Shown: one piece after another, positions 48,156-59,900 of the stretch | Layout: each line of letters begins with the position of its first letter | Position numbering within the stretch: position 1 is the stretch's first letter | Assembly (NCBI GenBank): GCA_964016885.1 | Contig: OZ024743.1 | Span: forward strand, 176,067,074 to 176,131,073 | Reading direction: 5' to 3' | Source: Eledone cirrhosa | Lineage: Eukaryota; Mollusca; Cephalopoda; Octopoda; Eledonidae | DNA: 64,000 nucleotides | Position numbers and translations under genes: made by a program | Notes under the pieces: model-generated | The model's input: only the letters and a program-made list of their open reading frames with translations | What the model was told of the DNA's origin: nothing | Database searches by the model: none

Positions 48156-48198
48156 GAACTACTACTACTACTACTACTAACTACTACTACTGCTACTA

Positions 48199-48241
<43 letters not shown>
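48156..48241 (+). repeat. (ACT)n trinucleotide microsatellite
   Basis: About 26 CTA/ACT triplets with three interruptions. Confidence 0.97.
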
Positions 48242-48242
<1 letters not shown>

Positions 48243-48601
48243 GCCAACGGTAACAACAGAAACAAGACCTAACCAAGAAAAAGCCAATTCTTTTGTTGCC
48301 GTGTCAATGACAAGAAAGTATAGCAATAAAACTAAAAATACACGACAATACAAAACAGAATTAATCAATCATGGAAGTGAAATCGAACACAAAAGAGAGA
48401 AGATGTGGGAAGGGTGGGTTAGAACAGAGTGGTGAAATGGCGTAGATTTTGTTCTGGCTGATCGGTGGATTTGCTAATATGCAGATCTGACTGATCAGCC
48501 AGTCTGCTAATATGCAAATCAGTCCAGTCAGTCACTATATTTTAGAAAATATCATATATTTTCACTAGCTCTGACAGTTGGCAGGTGAAGAGTGAACTGT
48601 A

Positions 48602-48625
48602 CTGATGAAGGGTGATACCCAGAAA
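48602..48625 (+). ncRNA. Hammerhead-like core, weak
   Basis: CTGATGA, then A-GGGT-GAT-ACCC-A, then GAAAC. A 4-bp stem II lies between the two conserved boxes, but it is flanked by an A-A mismatch where G10.1-C11.1 is expected, and stems I and III are not obvious. Confidence 0.3.
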
Positions 48626-48802
48626 CATTCGTGACTGCAGTTTTGTTTACATGCCAACACAAGAGCAAGAATGAGAGGATCATTCTACTGACATGGCTTT
48701 AAAAATAAGGCTTGTTTGCATAATTGCAAACGAATCGAATATTATTATTAATATTCGAAAAACTCAGATTACATTTATATATAGATAGATAGAGAAATAG
48801 AT

Positions 48803-49064
48803 AGTATAAACAAAGTTTCATACACTTAACATGTATGTGCTACCAATTGTTTCGGGGTCCAGTCATGGCCAGCACTGTGTAATGGAGGCGGCACTTTTAA
48901 TTCAGGCACGTGGACAAAAATATGAAAAAAGAAATATATATTTTCTTCCACGTGCCTGAATGAAAGGCCAGTTTAAAAGTACCTCCTCCATTATACAGTG
49001 GTGGCCAAAACTGGACCCTGAAAAAATTGGTAGCACATAAAGTGTATGAAACTTTGTTTATACT
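48803..49064. repeat. Inverted repeat with about 112-118-bp arms (fold-back/MITE-like)
   Basis: Left arm 48,803-48,914 begins AGTATAAACAAAGTTTCATA and ends TTCAGGCACGTGGA. The right arm 48,947-49,064 mirrors it with about 10-15% differences. The 32-bp loop is AT-rich. No coding capacity. GATA units precede the left arm. Confidence 0.88.
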
Positions 49065-49440
49065 AAATAAGCTCTCTTCAAACAGATCGAGTAATGCTTT
49101 GTTTGATATTTCAGGAAATTGGGATAACTCCGATATAAAAACTGCGGCTCAGTAGTTACCGATGATGTTGATCTTTTCTTCTTTTCGGGTTATAGCTACT
49201 GTCGCTCAGAGAGTGGGATTGGCTCAGTGCACAGTCTTTCCTCACTTTAAAAAAAATCTTCACGTACAGGCGTTGCACGATATCATTAGTTGATAATTAT
49301 TAATAATGTTATATCGTGCAATGGCCATACTCGATAACGAGGGGGCAGCCATCATATATATATATATGTGTCTGTATGTGTATGTGTGTGTAATGGCATG
49401 TATATGTATGTGTGTCGGGTACAATCGGGGATAACCACAG
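49065..49440. other. Intergenic, no supported feature
   Basis: No gene. A small GT/TA-rich stretch lies at 49,354-49,415, and a short inverted pair around TATCGTGCAATGG / TTGCACGATATC at 49,273-49,325. Confidence 0.4.
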
Positions 49441-49477
49441 TTAGTAAGGTACTCAATGCTCTACAGGACTAGAAGTG

Positions 49478-49500
49478 TTTCATTCAAAAGAAATCATCAG
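49478..49500 (-). ncRNA. Hammerhead-like core in a dispersed repeat
   Basis: The minus strand reads CTGATGA, T-TTC-TTTT-GAA-T, GAAAC, then ACTTCTAGTCCTG. The same arrangement with CTGATGT occurs at 53,479-53,501 (-). Stem II is only 3 bp and flanked by U-U, so activity is doubtful. Confidence 0.35.
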
Positions 49501-49759
49501 GAAAGCCTGATGTTTGTATGAACGTATGTATGTTTTTCTGGTTTTAGAGTTTTATAAATTTTTACCAATAGAGAGAGAGAGTCGTTTTTTAACATAGATA
49601 CAAGACTCTCATTGGAATTTAGGAAGATATGTATGCATATCTGCATACATGTGTGTACAGGTATGCATGTTAATGTATGTGTGGATATGTATGTTTTGAA
49701 CTATATGTGTGCATGTGCATATGCTTTGTATCTATATATGTGTATATGCAGTTATTAGA

Positions 49760-50420
49760 TGCAGAATTTTTGGAATGTTTTACATAATTTTACTGTTCCA
49801 TTAATGGATTGTACTTGTAATTTCCTAACTAGTGTTCTTTCTGTTCCTGTGAAGCCTAGCTTCTCAAGATTTGCACTGAGGCTGTTACTAACATATCCCA
49901 GTATCCCAATAATCAAACACAAGTATAAATCTGAAGGTATAGTCAGGGTGGAGTATCTGCAAATTTCTCATTAGTTCTGCATAGATATTCTCCTTTTCAC
50001 TAATCTTTGATATTACATTGGCATCTGCTGGGCAGCTAATTTCCACTACAGTGCATGCCTTCTTTTCCCTGTCCCATATCATTATATCTGGTCTGTTATG
50101 CCTGCATTTTATTGGGGTTTTTACTGGAACTTTCTACCAGTGCTCTTTTATATTATGTATGTATATGTCTTCCACATTGCTGTAGCTTTTAATGTGTTCA
50201 TTGTCGGGGCTATCTTTTCTACGGATTGCATTGAACAGTGTCTCATAGGTAGATAGTACCGTGATGACATCTTCGGACTGCTGCTCATGACATGGGTGAC
50301 ATCTTGGATGTTAATTCTGCAGAGTCTGCATTTGTTGCCACATCTATGTGTTTTGCCTGCATCCCTATCTCTTTTGTGAATCAGGTATTTTGTGTTGATT
50401 CCCTGTTCTTGGATTGCAAA
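49760..50420 (-). pseudogene. LINE ORF2 C-terminal remnant
   Basis: The minus strand contains IWDREKKACTVVEISCPADA, then a Lys/Glu-rich stretch and ...YAELMRNLQ...YWDTG (64 codons open at 50,082-49,888). The pattern W-D-(K/R)-E...V-E-(V/I)-S-x-P-A-D is characteristic of C-termini of many metazoan LINE reverse transcriptases. Upstream on the same strand are degraded Cys/His residues of a zinc knuckle, interrupted by several stops. A relic unrelated to the 20-27 kb LINE. Confidence 0.7.
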
Positions 50421-51100
50421 AGTATATCCTTCAAAGTGGGAGCCAATATAGCGGTTGTTTGATCCAAGATAGACTAGTTTGCTTATCTATATTACTCTCA
50501 TATGATTGTATGTATGTAAGTATGTATGTATGTATGTACGTATGTTTGTATGGGTGCATGTAATGTATATATCTATGCGTATATGTAGGTGTGTGCATGT
50601 ATATATGGCATGTATGATCGTAGATATGTATGTATAAGTATGTATATAAGAAATGGGCGTATGCCGTAGTGACAATATTATCTATACTAGAGATATTAAA
50701 ATTCCAAAGAATATTACTGACATAACTACTAAACACGGCTCCACTCCCAAATACCAAACTAAAATTAATGCTAAAATTAATGTATAGTACTTTACTGATA
50801 TATCAATGAAGAAGTTAACGAGTACTACCTATTTCTCTGTTTACTGTATAACGGCGTATGAATGGGACGATGATGTACCAACTATAAACAAGGTCTTCTT
50901 AGATATGGAAGCTTCGAATAGATTCAACAAGAGAAACGTTTAGCGGCTTTATCGCTGTCCTCGTTATTCACATTTTTTCCTTCATATTTCTGCATCTTTT
51001 CTTTTCTGTTTCCTTCTTTTTCTCTCTGTCTTTTGTTATTAATTTTTTTTATATTGAAGAAATATATTATTTGAATGCTTGAAATAACAAGAAAAGAGTC
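50421..51100. other. Intergenic with a GTAT-type microsatellite
   Basis: Imperfect (GTAT)n at about 50,503-50,650. No gene seen. Confidence 0.5.
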
Positions 51101-51106
51101 GTAACG

Positions 51107-51130
51107 TTTCGGACACTAGTCCTTCATCAG
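51107..51130 (-). ncRNA. Hammerhead-like core
   Basis: The minus strand reads CTGATGA, A-GGAC-TAGT-GTCC, GAAACGTTAC. Stem II of 4 bp is perfect but preceded by an extra A. Stem III could be ACGT. Stem I is not found by eye. Confidence 0.4.
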
Positions 51131-51600
51131 AAGACAGAATTAGAAATAAAAGATAAAATAGATAGATATAGAGTGAGAAGAGGATATTTTTTTACATGGG
51201 GTACTAGACACGTCTCTTTGTCTGTCAAGGATTACTAGCTCTATACGGACGTTTAAACTGATTATATAAATAGTAAATAAAGTACAACCGTGCAACGAAA
51301 GACTCCTACTTTTGCCTCTCATTACCTTGATCCTGAGATTAAGACGTGATTAGTACGGTTGGAGGGAGGTCTTGAAGTAGTGGATGATAGCATTTATAAA
51401 TACACACGTAGTTATATAAGTTTTCGTTGCCTCCCTCTCAATTTTAGTTCGCCACCCTAGGCTCATGAGAGTCATTCCCGGTGGAATTTTAGGCTGTTCC
51501 AGTCCACTCAGTTGACTACAAAATGTGCTCCGTATGTTGTTAAAAAGGGCCAGCACGTTTTGTAATGAGCAGCTGAAATATTCGTCGTCGGAACAGACGG
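51131..51600. other. Intergenic, nothing supported
   Basis: No domain or repeat family identified. Confidence 0.4.
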
Positions 51601-51604
51601 AGAC

Positions 51605-51727
51605 CCAACATACACACACAACCACCCACATATACTTGCACACACACACATACACACACATATATATATATAAATATATATACAAAGAAGGTCAGAGAGT
51701 AAATGAAACATGAAACGAAAGAGATGT

Positions 51728-51785
<58 letters not shown>

Positions 51786-51795
51786 AGAGAGAGAG
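51605..51795 (+). repeat. CA, TA and (GA)n microsatellites
   Basis: ACACAC (51,607-51,660), TATATA (51,660-51,680) and about 25 GA units (51,732-51,778). Confidence 0.95.
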
Positions 51796-52170
51796 AATGA
51801 ATGAGAAATAGTTAGTTTTCATCTCCAACAGCGATAATTGATGACTATTTACTTTTCAACTTGAAGAAACCAGCTGGAATACTACGTTGCCAACATTTAC
51901 CTTAAACGATTAAACTTTACTCAATTTAACTTTATTCTATTTAATAATAATGTTTTTATTTAGAAGTGTTTATTGATTTCATAATATACTTTATTCTAAT
52001 TATGTTTCTCTTCTGTCACAGCTAGTAGATACTTAAGTACGTTGTGTGTTCAAGCAGACCCTCCCAAATTTTAAAATCGTGCCTCGCTTATTTTAAAAAG
52101 AGAAATTTGTCACGACACACCTCTTCGCATCCAACTAGCTTTCTGTAAAAGAAAGTCATGGTGAAATCGT
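51796..52170. other. Intergenic, nothing supported
   Basis: AT-rich sequence without recognisable elements. Confidence 0.4.
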
Positions 52171-52174
52171 TTTA

Positions 52175-52290
52175 ATAGGTGGCGTATTGGCAAAGACGTT
52201 AGATTGAAAATATGTCGGTATTTGCTGTAGCTTACTGCATTTACTCGCGCCTCCCATTCTTTCAACGTCGATAAAAATAGTACCAAACAC
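52175..52290 (+). mobile_element. Decayed SINE
   Basis: TAGGTGGCGTATTGGCAAAG head, GATTGAAAATATGTCGGTAT middle and CGTCGATAAAAATAGTACC core. It is interrupted by the RTE-like tail that follows. Confidence 0.6.
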
Positions 52291-52302
52291 ACACATACAC
52301 AC

Positions 52303-52500
52303 CTTTTCTTCTTCTTCTTCTTCTTCTTCTTCTTCTTCGTCCACTTATTCCTGAGATGGTCGTTGAGGAGAGTCCTCGAACACTTCTTCCAGCGGGTCCT
52401 GTCAGAAGCAACAGTCTCCAACTGATCCGACTGGATCCCCAAGCAAGACCAGTCAAACTCATGGATGTTATCCAGCCAACACACACACATATCGACTGCA
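52303..52500 (-). pseudogene. RTE-like retroposon 3' remnant, third copy, with (TTC)n tail
   Basis: The minus strand encodes WLDNIHEFDWSCLGIQSDQ, then LETVASDRTRWKKCSRTLLN, in one frame, followed by (GAA)n (seen as TTC at 52,303-52,338). Same family as 17,140 and 29,318. Confidence 0.75.
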
Positions 52501-52805
52501 AAGTTTGAAACGCCCAAGATGCATCATGCGCTAGGATGGCGCTTCTAAGATTCAGTCATGAGTTAAGGGCCTTTTATTACCGTTATTATAATATGATGGA
52601 CATTTTTGCCCTGGTTTTTATTAAATTTTAAATTTATAGATTTTTCACATGTACAATCTCAAAGATATATTTATGAGAAGGAAAATTGCAATAACCAGCA
52701 TATAATTATCCTAAATTCAGAATATAATACAAAGAAAATATTGTAGACTACAGTTCTTTAAAAAAGAGGGAGAACACACTGCATGGGTAGACTGTCTGAA
52801 AAACA
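52501..52805. other. Intergenic, nothing supported
   Basis: No gene or repeat identified. Confidence 0.4.
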
Positions 52806-52808
52806 AAT

Positions 52809-52963
52809 ATCGGATGGCCTTTGGCAGTAGTGATAGAGGGTCGGACGCCATGCTTTGCAGCATAGTTACGGCCCTTTATGATCTGAATTCAAATCCCGCC
52901 GAGGTTAACTTTGCATTTCATCCTTACGGGGTCGATAAAATAAAGTACCAATAATGCGCTTCA
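52809..52963 (+). mobile_element. tRNA-derived SINE, 3'-truncated
   Basis: GATGGCCTTTGGCAGTAGTG head, GGGTCGGACGCCATGCTTTG, the CAAATCCCGCCGAGGTTAAC box and the GTCGATAAAATAAAGTACCA core. It stops at AATGCGCTT. Confidence 0.9.
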
Positions 52964-53414
52964 TTCTATTCCATTTATCGTTTTCGGTGCGCCTGACCGA
53001 CTGAAATCACTCGATATGCAAATTAGGCTGCTCAGCCGTTAATTTTCATAAGGAAAGTATATACTTTCGGACGTTCAACCATCTGGCAGAAAGGTATACG
53101 GTGCTGACGATAGCTAATAAGCTTGAAACTAGTACATCGTTCCTGTATCAGTGTTGAACAAAAATGTGACGGGGTTGCCTAAACACTGTACGGCGTAATT
53201 CAGGCTGTTTGTTTGTTTACAAACGAACAAACCGAGCATTATAATAAATGTTCGGTAAACTGATACGTGCATATATATATATGTGCCTGTATGTATATAT
53301 ATACATACTACTGTACGTCTGTATACATATATGTATGTACGTATACATACATACTTACATTTAAGTAAGTGCATTACTAAGAGTGAGAAATGAAATTTCG
53401 TTTCATTCTATTCC

Positions 53415-53420
<6 letters not shown>
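52964..53420. other. Intergenic with short TA/GTAT tracts
   Basis: CATTCTATTCCATTTAT occurs at 52,962 and 53,403, a short direct repeat. No gene seen. Confidence 0.4.

Positions 53421-53446
<26 letters not shown>
53421..53446 (+). repeat. (TA)n microsatellite
   Basis: About 13 TA units. Confidence 0.95.
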
Positions 53447-53452
<6 letters not shown>

Positions 53453-53478
53453 ATATGGCTTCTCCAGGACTAGAACTG

Positions 53479-53501
53479 TTTCATTCGAACAAAAACATCA
53501 G
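53479..53501 (-). ncRNA. Hammerhead-like core, degenerate
   Basis: The minus strand reads CTGATGT, TTTTGTTCGAAT, GAAACAGTTCTAGTCCTGGA. It is a homologue of 49,478-49,500 with the last core base changed. Confidence 0.3.
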
Positions 53502-53528
53502 AAAAAGCCTACTTGCGTTATAATGTGG

Positions 53529-53602
53529 TAGTATATAAAGTACCAGTAATGCACTGGGTATTTGCTGGCCTTGTGCCTAAAGTAGAAACAAGTATTTATA
53601 TG
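53529..53602 (+). mobile_element. SINE 3' fragment
   Basis: ATAAAGTACCAGTAATGCAC then TATTTGCTGGCCTTGTGCCT and AAAGTAGAAACAAGTATT: the last 70 bp of the family. Confidence 0.85.
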
Positions 53603-53988
53603 TTCACTGGTATGCGGGGAAGGTGGTGATTTTAACGATGGGTAAAGGTCATTGGCTGATACATTTGTAGGGAACTGAGATTCTTTGAAAATATCTATTT
53701 TTAGAAATATACAATTAATAAAAAGACGAAGATAAAAAGCAGGTTTATACACATACTTAAATATTTATAGAGATTCATACAAACTAACGCCCACATATTT
53801 TAAAGTAAACAAAAGGAGTATATATATTTACATATACGTAATATAATTTTACAAATCAAGCAATGAAGAGGACCACATTTCAATGAAAGGTTTTACACAA
53901 ATTAGATGAAGAATATATATATTTATTAAATTTAAATGTCCACTTTAGAGCCAGATGAATGATTTTCTGTGTAGTCATAACATGGCCA
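53603..53988. other. Left flank of the 15-bp array
   Basis: AT-rich sequence without recognised features. The transition to the array is sharp, after GGCCAATGCG. Confidence 0.5.
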
Positions 53989-56900
53989 ATGCGGACGCTC
54001 GACAATGAGAGGCTCGACAATGAGACGCTCGACAATGAGACGCTCGACAATGAGACGCTCGACAATGAGAGGCTCGACAATGAGAGGCTCGAAAATGAGA
54101 GGCTCGACAATGAGAGGCTCGACAATGAGAGGCTCGAAAATGAGAGGCTCGACAATGAGACGCTCGACAATGAGAGGCTCGACAATGAGAGGCTCGAGAA
54201 TGAGAGGCTCGACAATGAGACGCTCGACGATGAGAGGCTCGACAATGAGAGGCTCGACAATGAGAGGCTCGACAATGAGAGGCTCGACAATGAGAGGCTC
54301 GACAATGAGAGGCTCGACAATGAGAGACTCGACAATGAGACGCTCGACAATGAGAGGCTCGACAATGAGAGGCTCGACAATGAGACGCTCGACAATGAGA
54401 CGCTCAAGAATGAGACGCTCGACAATGAGAGGCTCGACAAAGAGACGCTCGACAATGAAACGCTCAACAATGAGACGCTTGACAATGAAACGCTCGACAA
54501 TGAGAGGCTCGACAATGAGACGCTCGACAATGAGAGGCTCGACAATGAGAGGCTCGACAATGAGAGGCTCGACAATGAGAGGCTCGACAATGAGACGCTC
54601 GACAATGAGACGCTCGACAATGAGACGCTCGACAATGAGAGGCTCGACAATGAGAGGCTCGAGAATGAGACGCTCGACAATGAGAGGCTCGAAAATGAGA
54701 GGCTCGACAATGAGAGGCTCGACAATGAGAGGTTCGACAATGAGACGCTCGACAATGAGAGGCTCGACAATGAGAGGCTCGACAATGAGAGGCTCGACAA
54801 TGAGAGGCTCGACAATGAGAGGCTCGACAATGAGAGGCTCGACAATGAGAGGCTCGAAAATGAGAGGCTCGACAATGAGACGCTCGACAATGAGAGGCTC
54901 GACAATGAGAGGCTCGAGAATGAGAGGCTCGACAATGAGACGCTCGACGATGAGAGGCTCGACAATGAGAGGCTCGACAATGAGAGGCTCGACAATGAGA
55001 GGCTCGACAATGAGAGGCTCGACAATGAGACGCTCGATAATGAGACGCTCGACAATGAGATGCTCGACAATGAGACGCTCGACAATGAGACGCTCGACAA
55101 TGAGAGGCTCGACAATGAGAGGCTCGACAATGAGAGGCTCGACAATGAGAGACTCGACAATGAGACGCTCGACAATGAGAGGCTCGACAATGAGAGGCTC
55201 GACAATGAGACGCTCGACAATGAGACGCTCAACAATGAGACGCTCGACAATGAGAGGCTCGACAACGAGACGCTCGACAATGAAACGCTCAACAATGAGA
55301 CGCTTGACAATGAAACGCTCGACAATGAGAGGCTCGACAATGAGACGCTCGACAATGAGAGGCTCGACAATGAGAGGCTCGACAATGAGAGGCTCGACAA
55401 TGAGAGGCTCGACAATGAGAGGCTCGACAATGAGAGGCTCGACAATGAGAGGCTCGAAAATGAGAGGCTCGACAATGAGAGGCTCGACAATGAGAGGCTC
55501 GACAATGAGAGGCTCGACAATGAGAGGCTCGACAATGAGAGGCTCGACAATGAGAGGCTTGACAATGAGAGGCTCGACAATGAGACGCTCGACAACGAGA
55601 GGCTCGACATTGAGACGCTCGACAATGAGACGCTCGACAATGAGAGGATTGACGATGAGAGGCTCGACAATGAGAGGCTCGACAATGAGACGCTCGACAA
55701 TGAGACGCTCGACAATGAGAGACTCGAGAATGAGACGCTCGACAATGAGAGGCTCGACAATGAGAGGCTCGACAATGAGACGCTCGACAATGAGAGGCTC
55801 GACAACGAGAGGCTCGACAATGAGACGCTCGACAATTCGACGCGCGACAATGAGACGCTTGACAATGAGACGCTCGACAATGAGAGGCTCGACAATGAGA
55901 CGCTCGACAATGAGACGCTCGACAATGAGAGGCTAGACAATGAGACGCTCGACAATGAGACGCTCGACAATGAGACGCTCGACAATGAGAGGCTCGACAA
56001 TGAGACGCTCGACAATAATAGGCTCGACAATGAGACGCTCGACAATGAGAGGCTCGACAATGAGAGGCTCGACAATGAGACGCTCGACAAAGAGAGGCTC
56101 GACAATGAGACGCTCGACAATGAGAGGCTCGACAATGAGAGGCTCGACAAGGAGAGGCTCGACAATGAGAGGCTCGACAATGAGAGGCTCGACAATGAGA
56201 CGCTCGACAATGAGAGGCTCGATAATGAGAGGCTCGACAATGAGAGGCTCGACAATGAGAGGCTCGACAATGAGACGCTCGACAATGAGAGGCTCGACAA
56301 TGAGACGCTCGACAATGAGAGGCTCGACAATGAGAGGCTCGACAATGAGAGGCTCGACAAGGAGAGGCTCAACAATGAGAGGCTCGACAATGAGAGGCTC
56401 GACAATGAGAGGCTCGACAATGAGAGGCTCGACAATGAGAGGCTCGACAATGAGAGGCTCGACAATGAGACGCTCGACAATGAGAGGCTCGACAATGAGA
56501 CGCTCGACAATGAGACGCTCGACAATGAGACGCTCGACAATGAGACGCTCGACAATGAGACGCTCGACAATGAGACGCTCGACAATGAGAGGCTCGACAA
56601 TGAGAGGCTCGACAATGAGAGGCTCGACAATGAGAGGCTCGACAATGAGAGGCTCGAAAATGAGACGCTCGACAATGAGACTCTCGTCAAAGAGAGGCTC
56701 GACAATGAGAGGCTCGACAATGAGAGGCTCGACAATGAGAGGCTCGACAATGAGAGGCTCGACAATGAGAGACTCGACAATGAGACGCTCGACAATGAGA
56801 GGCTCGACAATGAGAGCTCGACAATGAGAGGCTCGTCAATGAGACGCTCGACAATGAGACGCTCGACAATGAGACGCTCGACAATGAGAGGCTCGACAAT

Positions 56901-59900
56901 GAGAGGCTCGACAATGTGACGCTCGACAATAATAGGCTCGACAATGAGACGCTCGACAATGAGAGGCTCGACAATGAGACGCTCGACAATGAGACGCTCG
57001 ACAATGAGAGGCTCGACAATGAGAGGCTCGACAATGAGAGGCTCGACAATGAGACGCTCGACAATGAGACGCTCGACAATGAGACGCTCGACAATGAGAG
57101 GCTCTACAATGAGAGGCTCGAGAATGAGACGCTCGACAATGAGAGGCTCGAAAATGAGAGGCTCGACAATGAGAGGCTCGACAATGAGAGGTTCGACAAT
57201 GAGACGCTCGACAATGAGAGGATTGACAATGAGAGGCTCGACAATGAGACGCTCGACAATGAGACGCTCGACAATGAGACGCTCGACAATGAGAGGCTCG
57301 ACAATGAGACGCTCGACAATGAGAGGCTCGACAACGAGAGGCTCGACAATGAGACGCTCGACAATGCGACGCTCGACAATGAGACGCTTGACAATGAGAG
57401 GCTCGACAATGAGAGGCTCGACAATGAGAGGCTCGACAATGAGACGCTCGACAATAATAGGCTCGACAATGAGACGCTCGACAATGAGAGGCTCGACAAT
57501 GAGAGGCTCGACAATGAGACGCTCGACAATGAGAGGCTCGACAATGAGACGCTCGACAATGAGAGGCTCGACAATGAGAGGCTCGACAATGAGAGGCTCG
57601 ACAAGGAGAGGCTCGAGAATGAGAGGCTCGACAATGAGAGGCTCGACAATGAGAGGCTCGACAAAGAGAGGCTCGATAATGAGAGGCTCGACAATGAGAG
57701 GCTCGACAATGAGAGGCTCGACAATGAGACGCTCGACAATGAGAGGCTCGACAATGAGACGCTCGACAATGAGAGGCTCGACAATGAGAGGCTCGACAAC
57801 GAGAGGCTCGACAAGGAGAGGCTCGACAATGAGAGGCTCGACAATGAGAGGCTCGACAATGAGAGGCTCGACAATGAGAGGCTCGACAATGAGACGCTCG
57901 ACAATGAGAGGCTCGACAATGAGACGCTCGACAATGAGACGCTCGACAATGAGAGGCTCGACAATGAGAGGCTCGACAATGAGAGGCTCGACAATGAGAC
58001 GCTCGACAATGAGAAACTCGACAATGAGACGCTCGACAATGAGAGGCTCGACAATGAGACGCTCGACAATGAGACGCTCGACAATGAGACGCTCGACAAT
58101 GAGACGCTCGACAATGAGAGGCTCGACAATGAGACGCTCGACAATGAGAGGCTCGACAATGAGAGGCTCGACAATGAGACGCTTGACAATGAGACGCTCG
58201 ACAATGAGAGGCTCGACAATGAGACGCTCGACAATGAGAGGCTCGACAATGAGAGGCTCGACAATGAGACGCTCGACAATGAGAGGCTCGACAATGAGAG
58301 TCTCGACAATGAGACGCTCGACAATGAGACGTTCGACAATGAGACACTCGACAATGAGAGGCTCGACAATGATAGGCTCGACAATGAGATGCTCGACAAT
58401 GAGACGCTCGACAATGAGACGGTGGACAATGAGAGGCTCGACAATTTGAGGCTCGACAATGAGAGGCTCGACAATTAGAGACTCGACAATGAGAGGCTCG
58501 ACAATGAGAGGCTCGACAATGAGAGGCTCGACAATGAGACGCTCGACAATGAGAGGCTCGACAATGAGAGGCTCGACAATGAGAGGCTCGACAATGAGAC
58601 GCTCGACAATGAGACGCTCGACAATGAGAGGCTCGACAATGAGACGCTCGACAATGAGACGCTCGACAATGAGACGCTCGACAATGAGACGCTCGACAAT
58701 GAGAGGCTCGACAATGAGAGGCTCGACAATGAGAGGTTCGACAATGAGAGGCTCGACAATGAGAGGCTCGACAATGAGACGCTCGACAATGAGACGCTCG
58801 ACAATGAGACTCTCGGCAAAGAGAGGCTCGACAATGAGAGGCTCGACAATGAGAGGCTCGACAATGAGAGGCTCGACAATGAGAGGCTCGAAAATGAGAG
58901 ACTCGACAATGAGACGCTCGACAATGAGAGGCTCGACAATGAGAGGCTCGACAATGAGAGGCTCGACAATGAGACGCTCGACAATGAGACGCTCGACAAT
59001 GAGACCCTCGACAATGAGAGGCTCGACAATGAGAGGCTCGACAATGTGACGCTCGACAATAATAGGCTCGATAATGAGACGCTCGACAATGAGAGGCTCG
59101 ACAATGAGACGCTCGACAATGAGACGCTCGACAATGAGAGGCTCGACAATGAGACGCTCGACAATGAGAGGCTCGACAATGAGAGGCTCGACAATGAGAC
59201 GCTCGACAATGAGACGCTCGACAATGAGACGCTCGACAATGAGACGCTCGACAATGAGAGGCTCGACAATGAGAGGCTCGACAATGAGACGCTCGACAAT
59301 GAGAGGCTCGACAATGAGAGGCTCGACAATGAGACGCTCGACAATGAGACGCTCGACAATGAGAAACTCGACAATGAGACGCTCGACAATGAGAGGCTCG
59401 ACAATGAGAGGCTCGACAATGAGACGCTCGACAATGAGAGGCTCGACAATGAGAGGCTCGACAATGAGACGCTCGACAATGAGACGCTCGACAATGAGAC
59501 GCTCGACAATGAGACGCTCGACAATGAGAGGCTCGACAATGAGACGCTCGACAATGAGAGGCTCGACAATGAGACGCTCGACAATGAGACGCTTGACAAT
59601 GAGACGCTCGACAATGAGAGGCTCGACAATGAGACGCTCGACAATGAGAGGCTCGACAATGGGAGGCTCGACAATGAGACGCTCGACAATGAGAGGCTCG
59701 ACAATGAGAGGCTCGACAATGAGACGCTCGACAATGAGACGTTCGACAATGAGACACTCGACAATGAGAGGCTCGACAATGATAGGCTCGACAATGAGAT
59801 GCTCGACAATGAGACGCTCGACAATGAGACGGTCGACAATGAGAGGCTCGACAATGAGAGGCTCGACAATGAGAGGCTCGACAATTAGAGACTCGACAAT

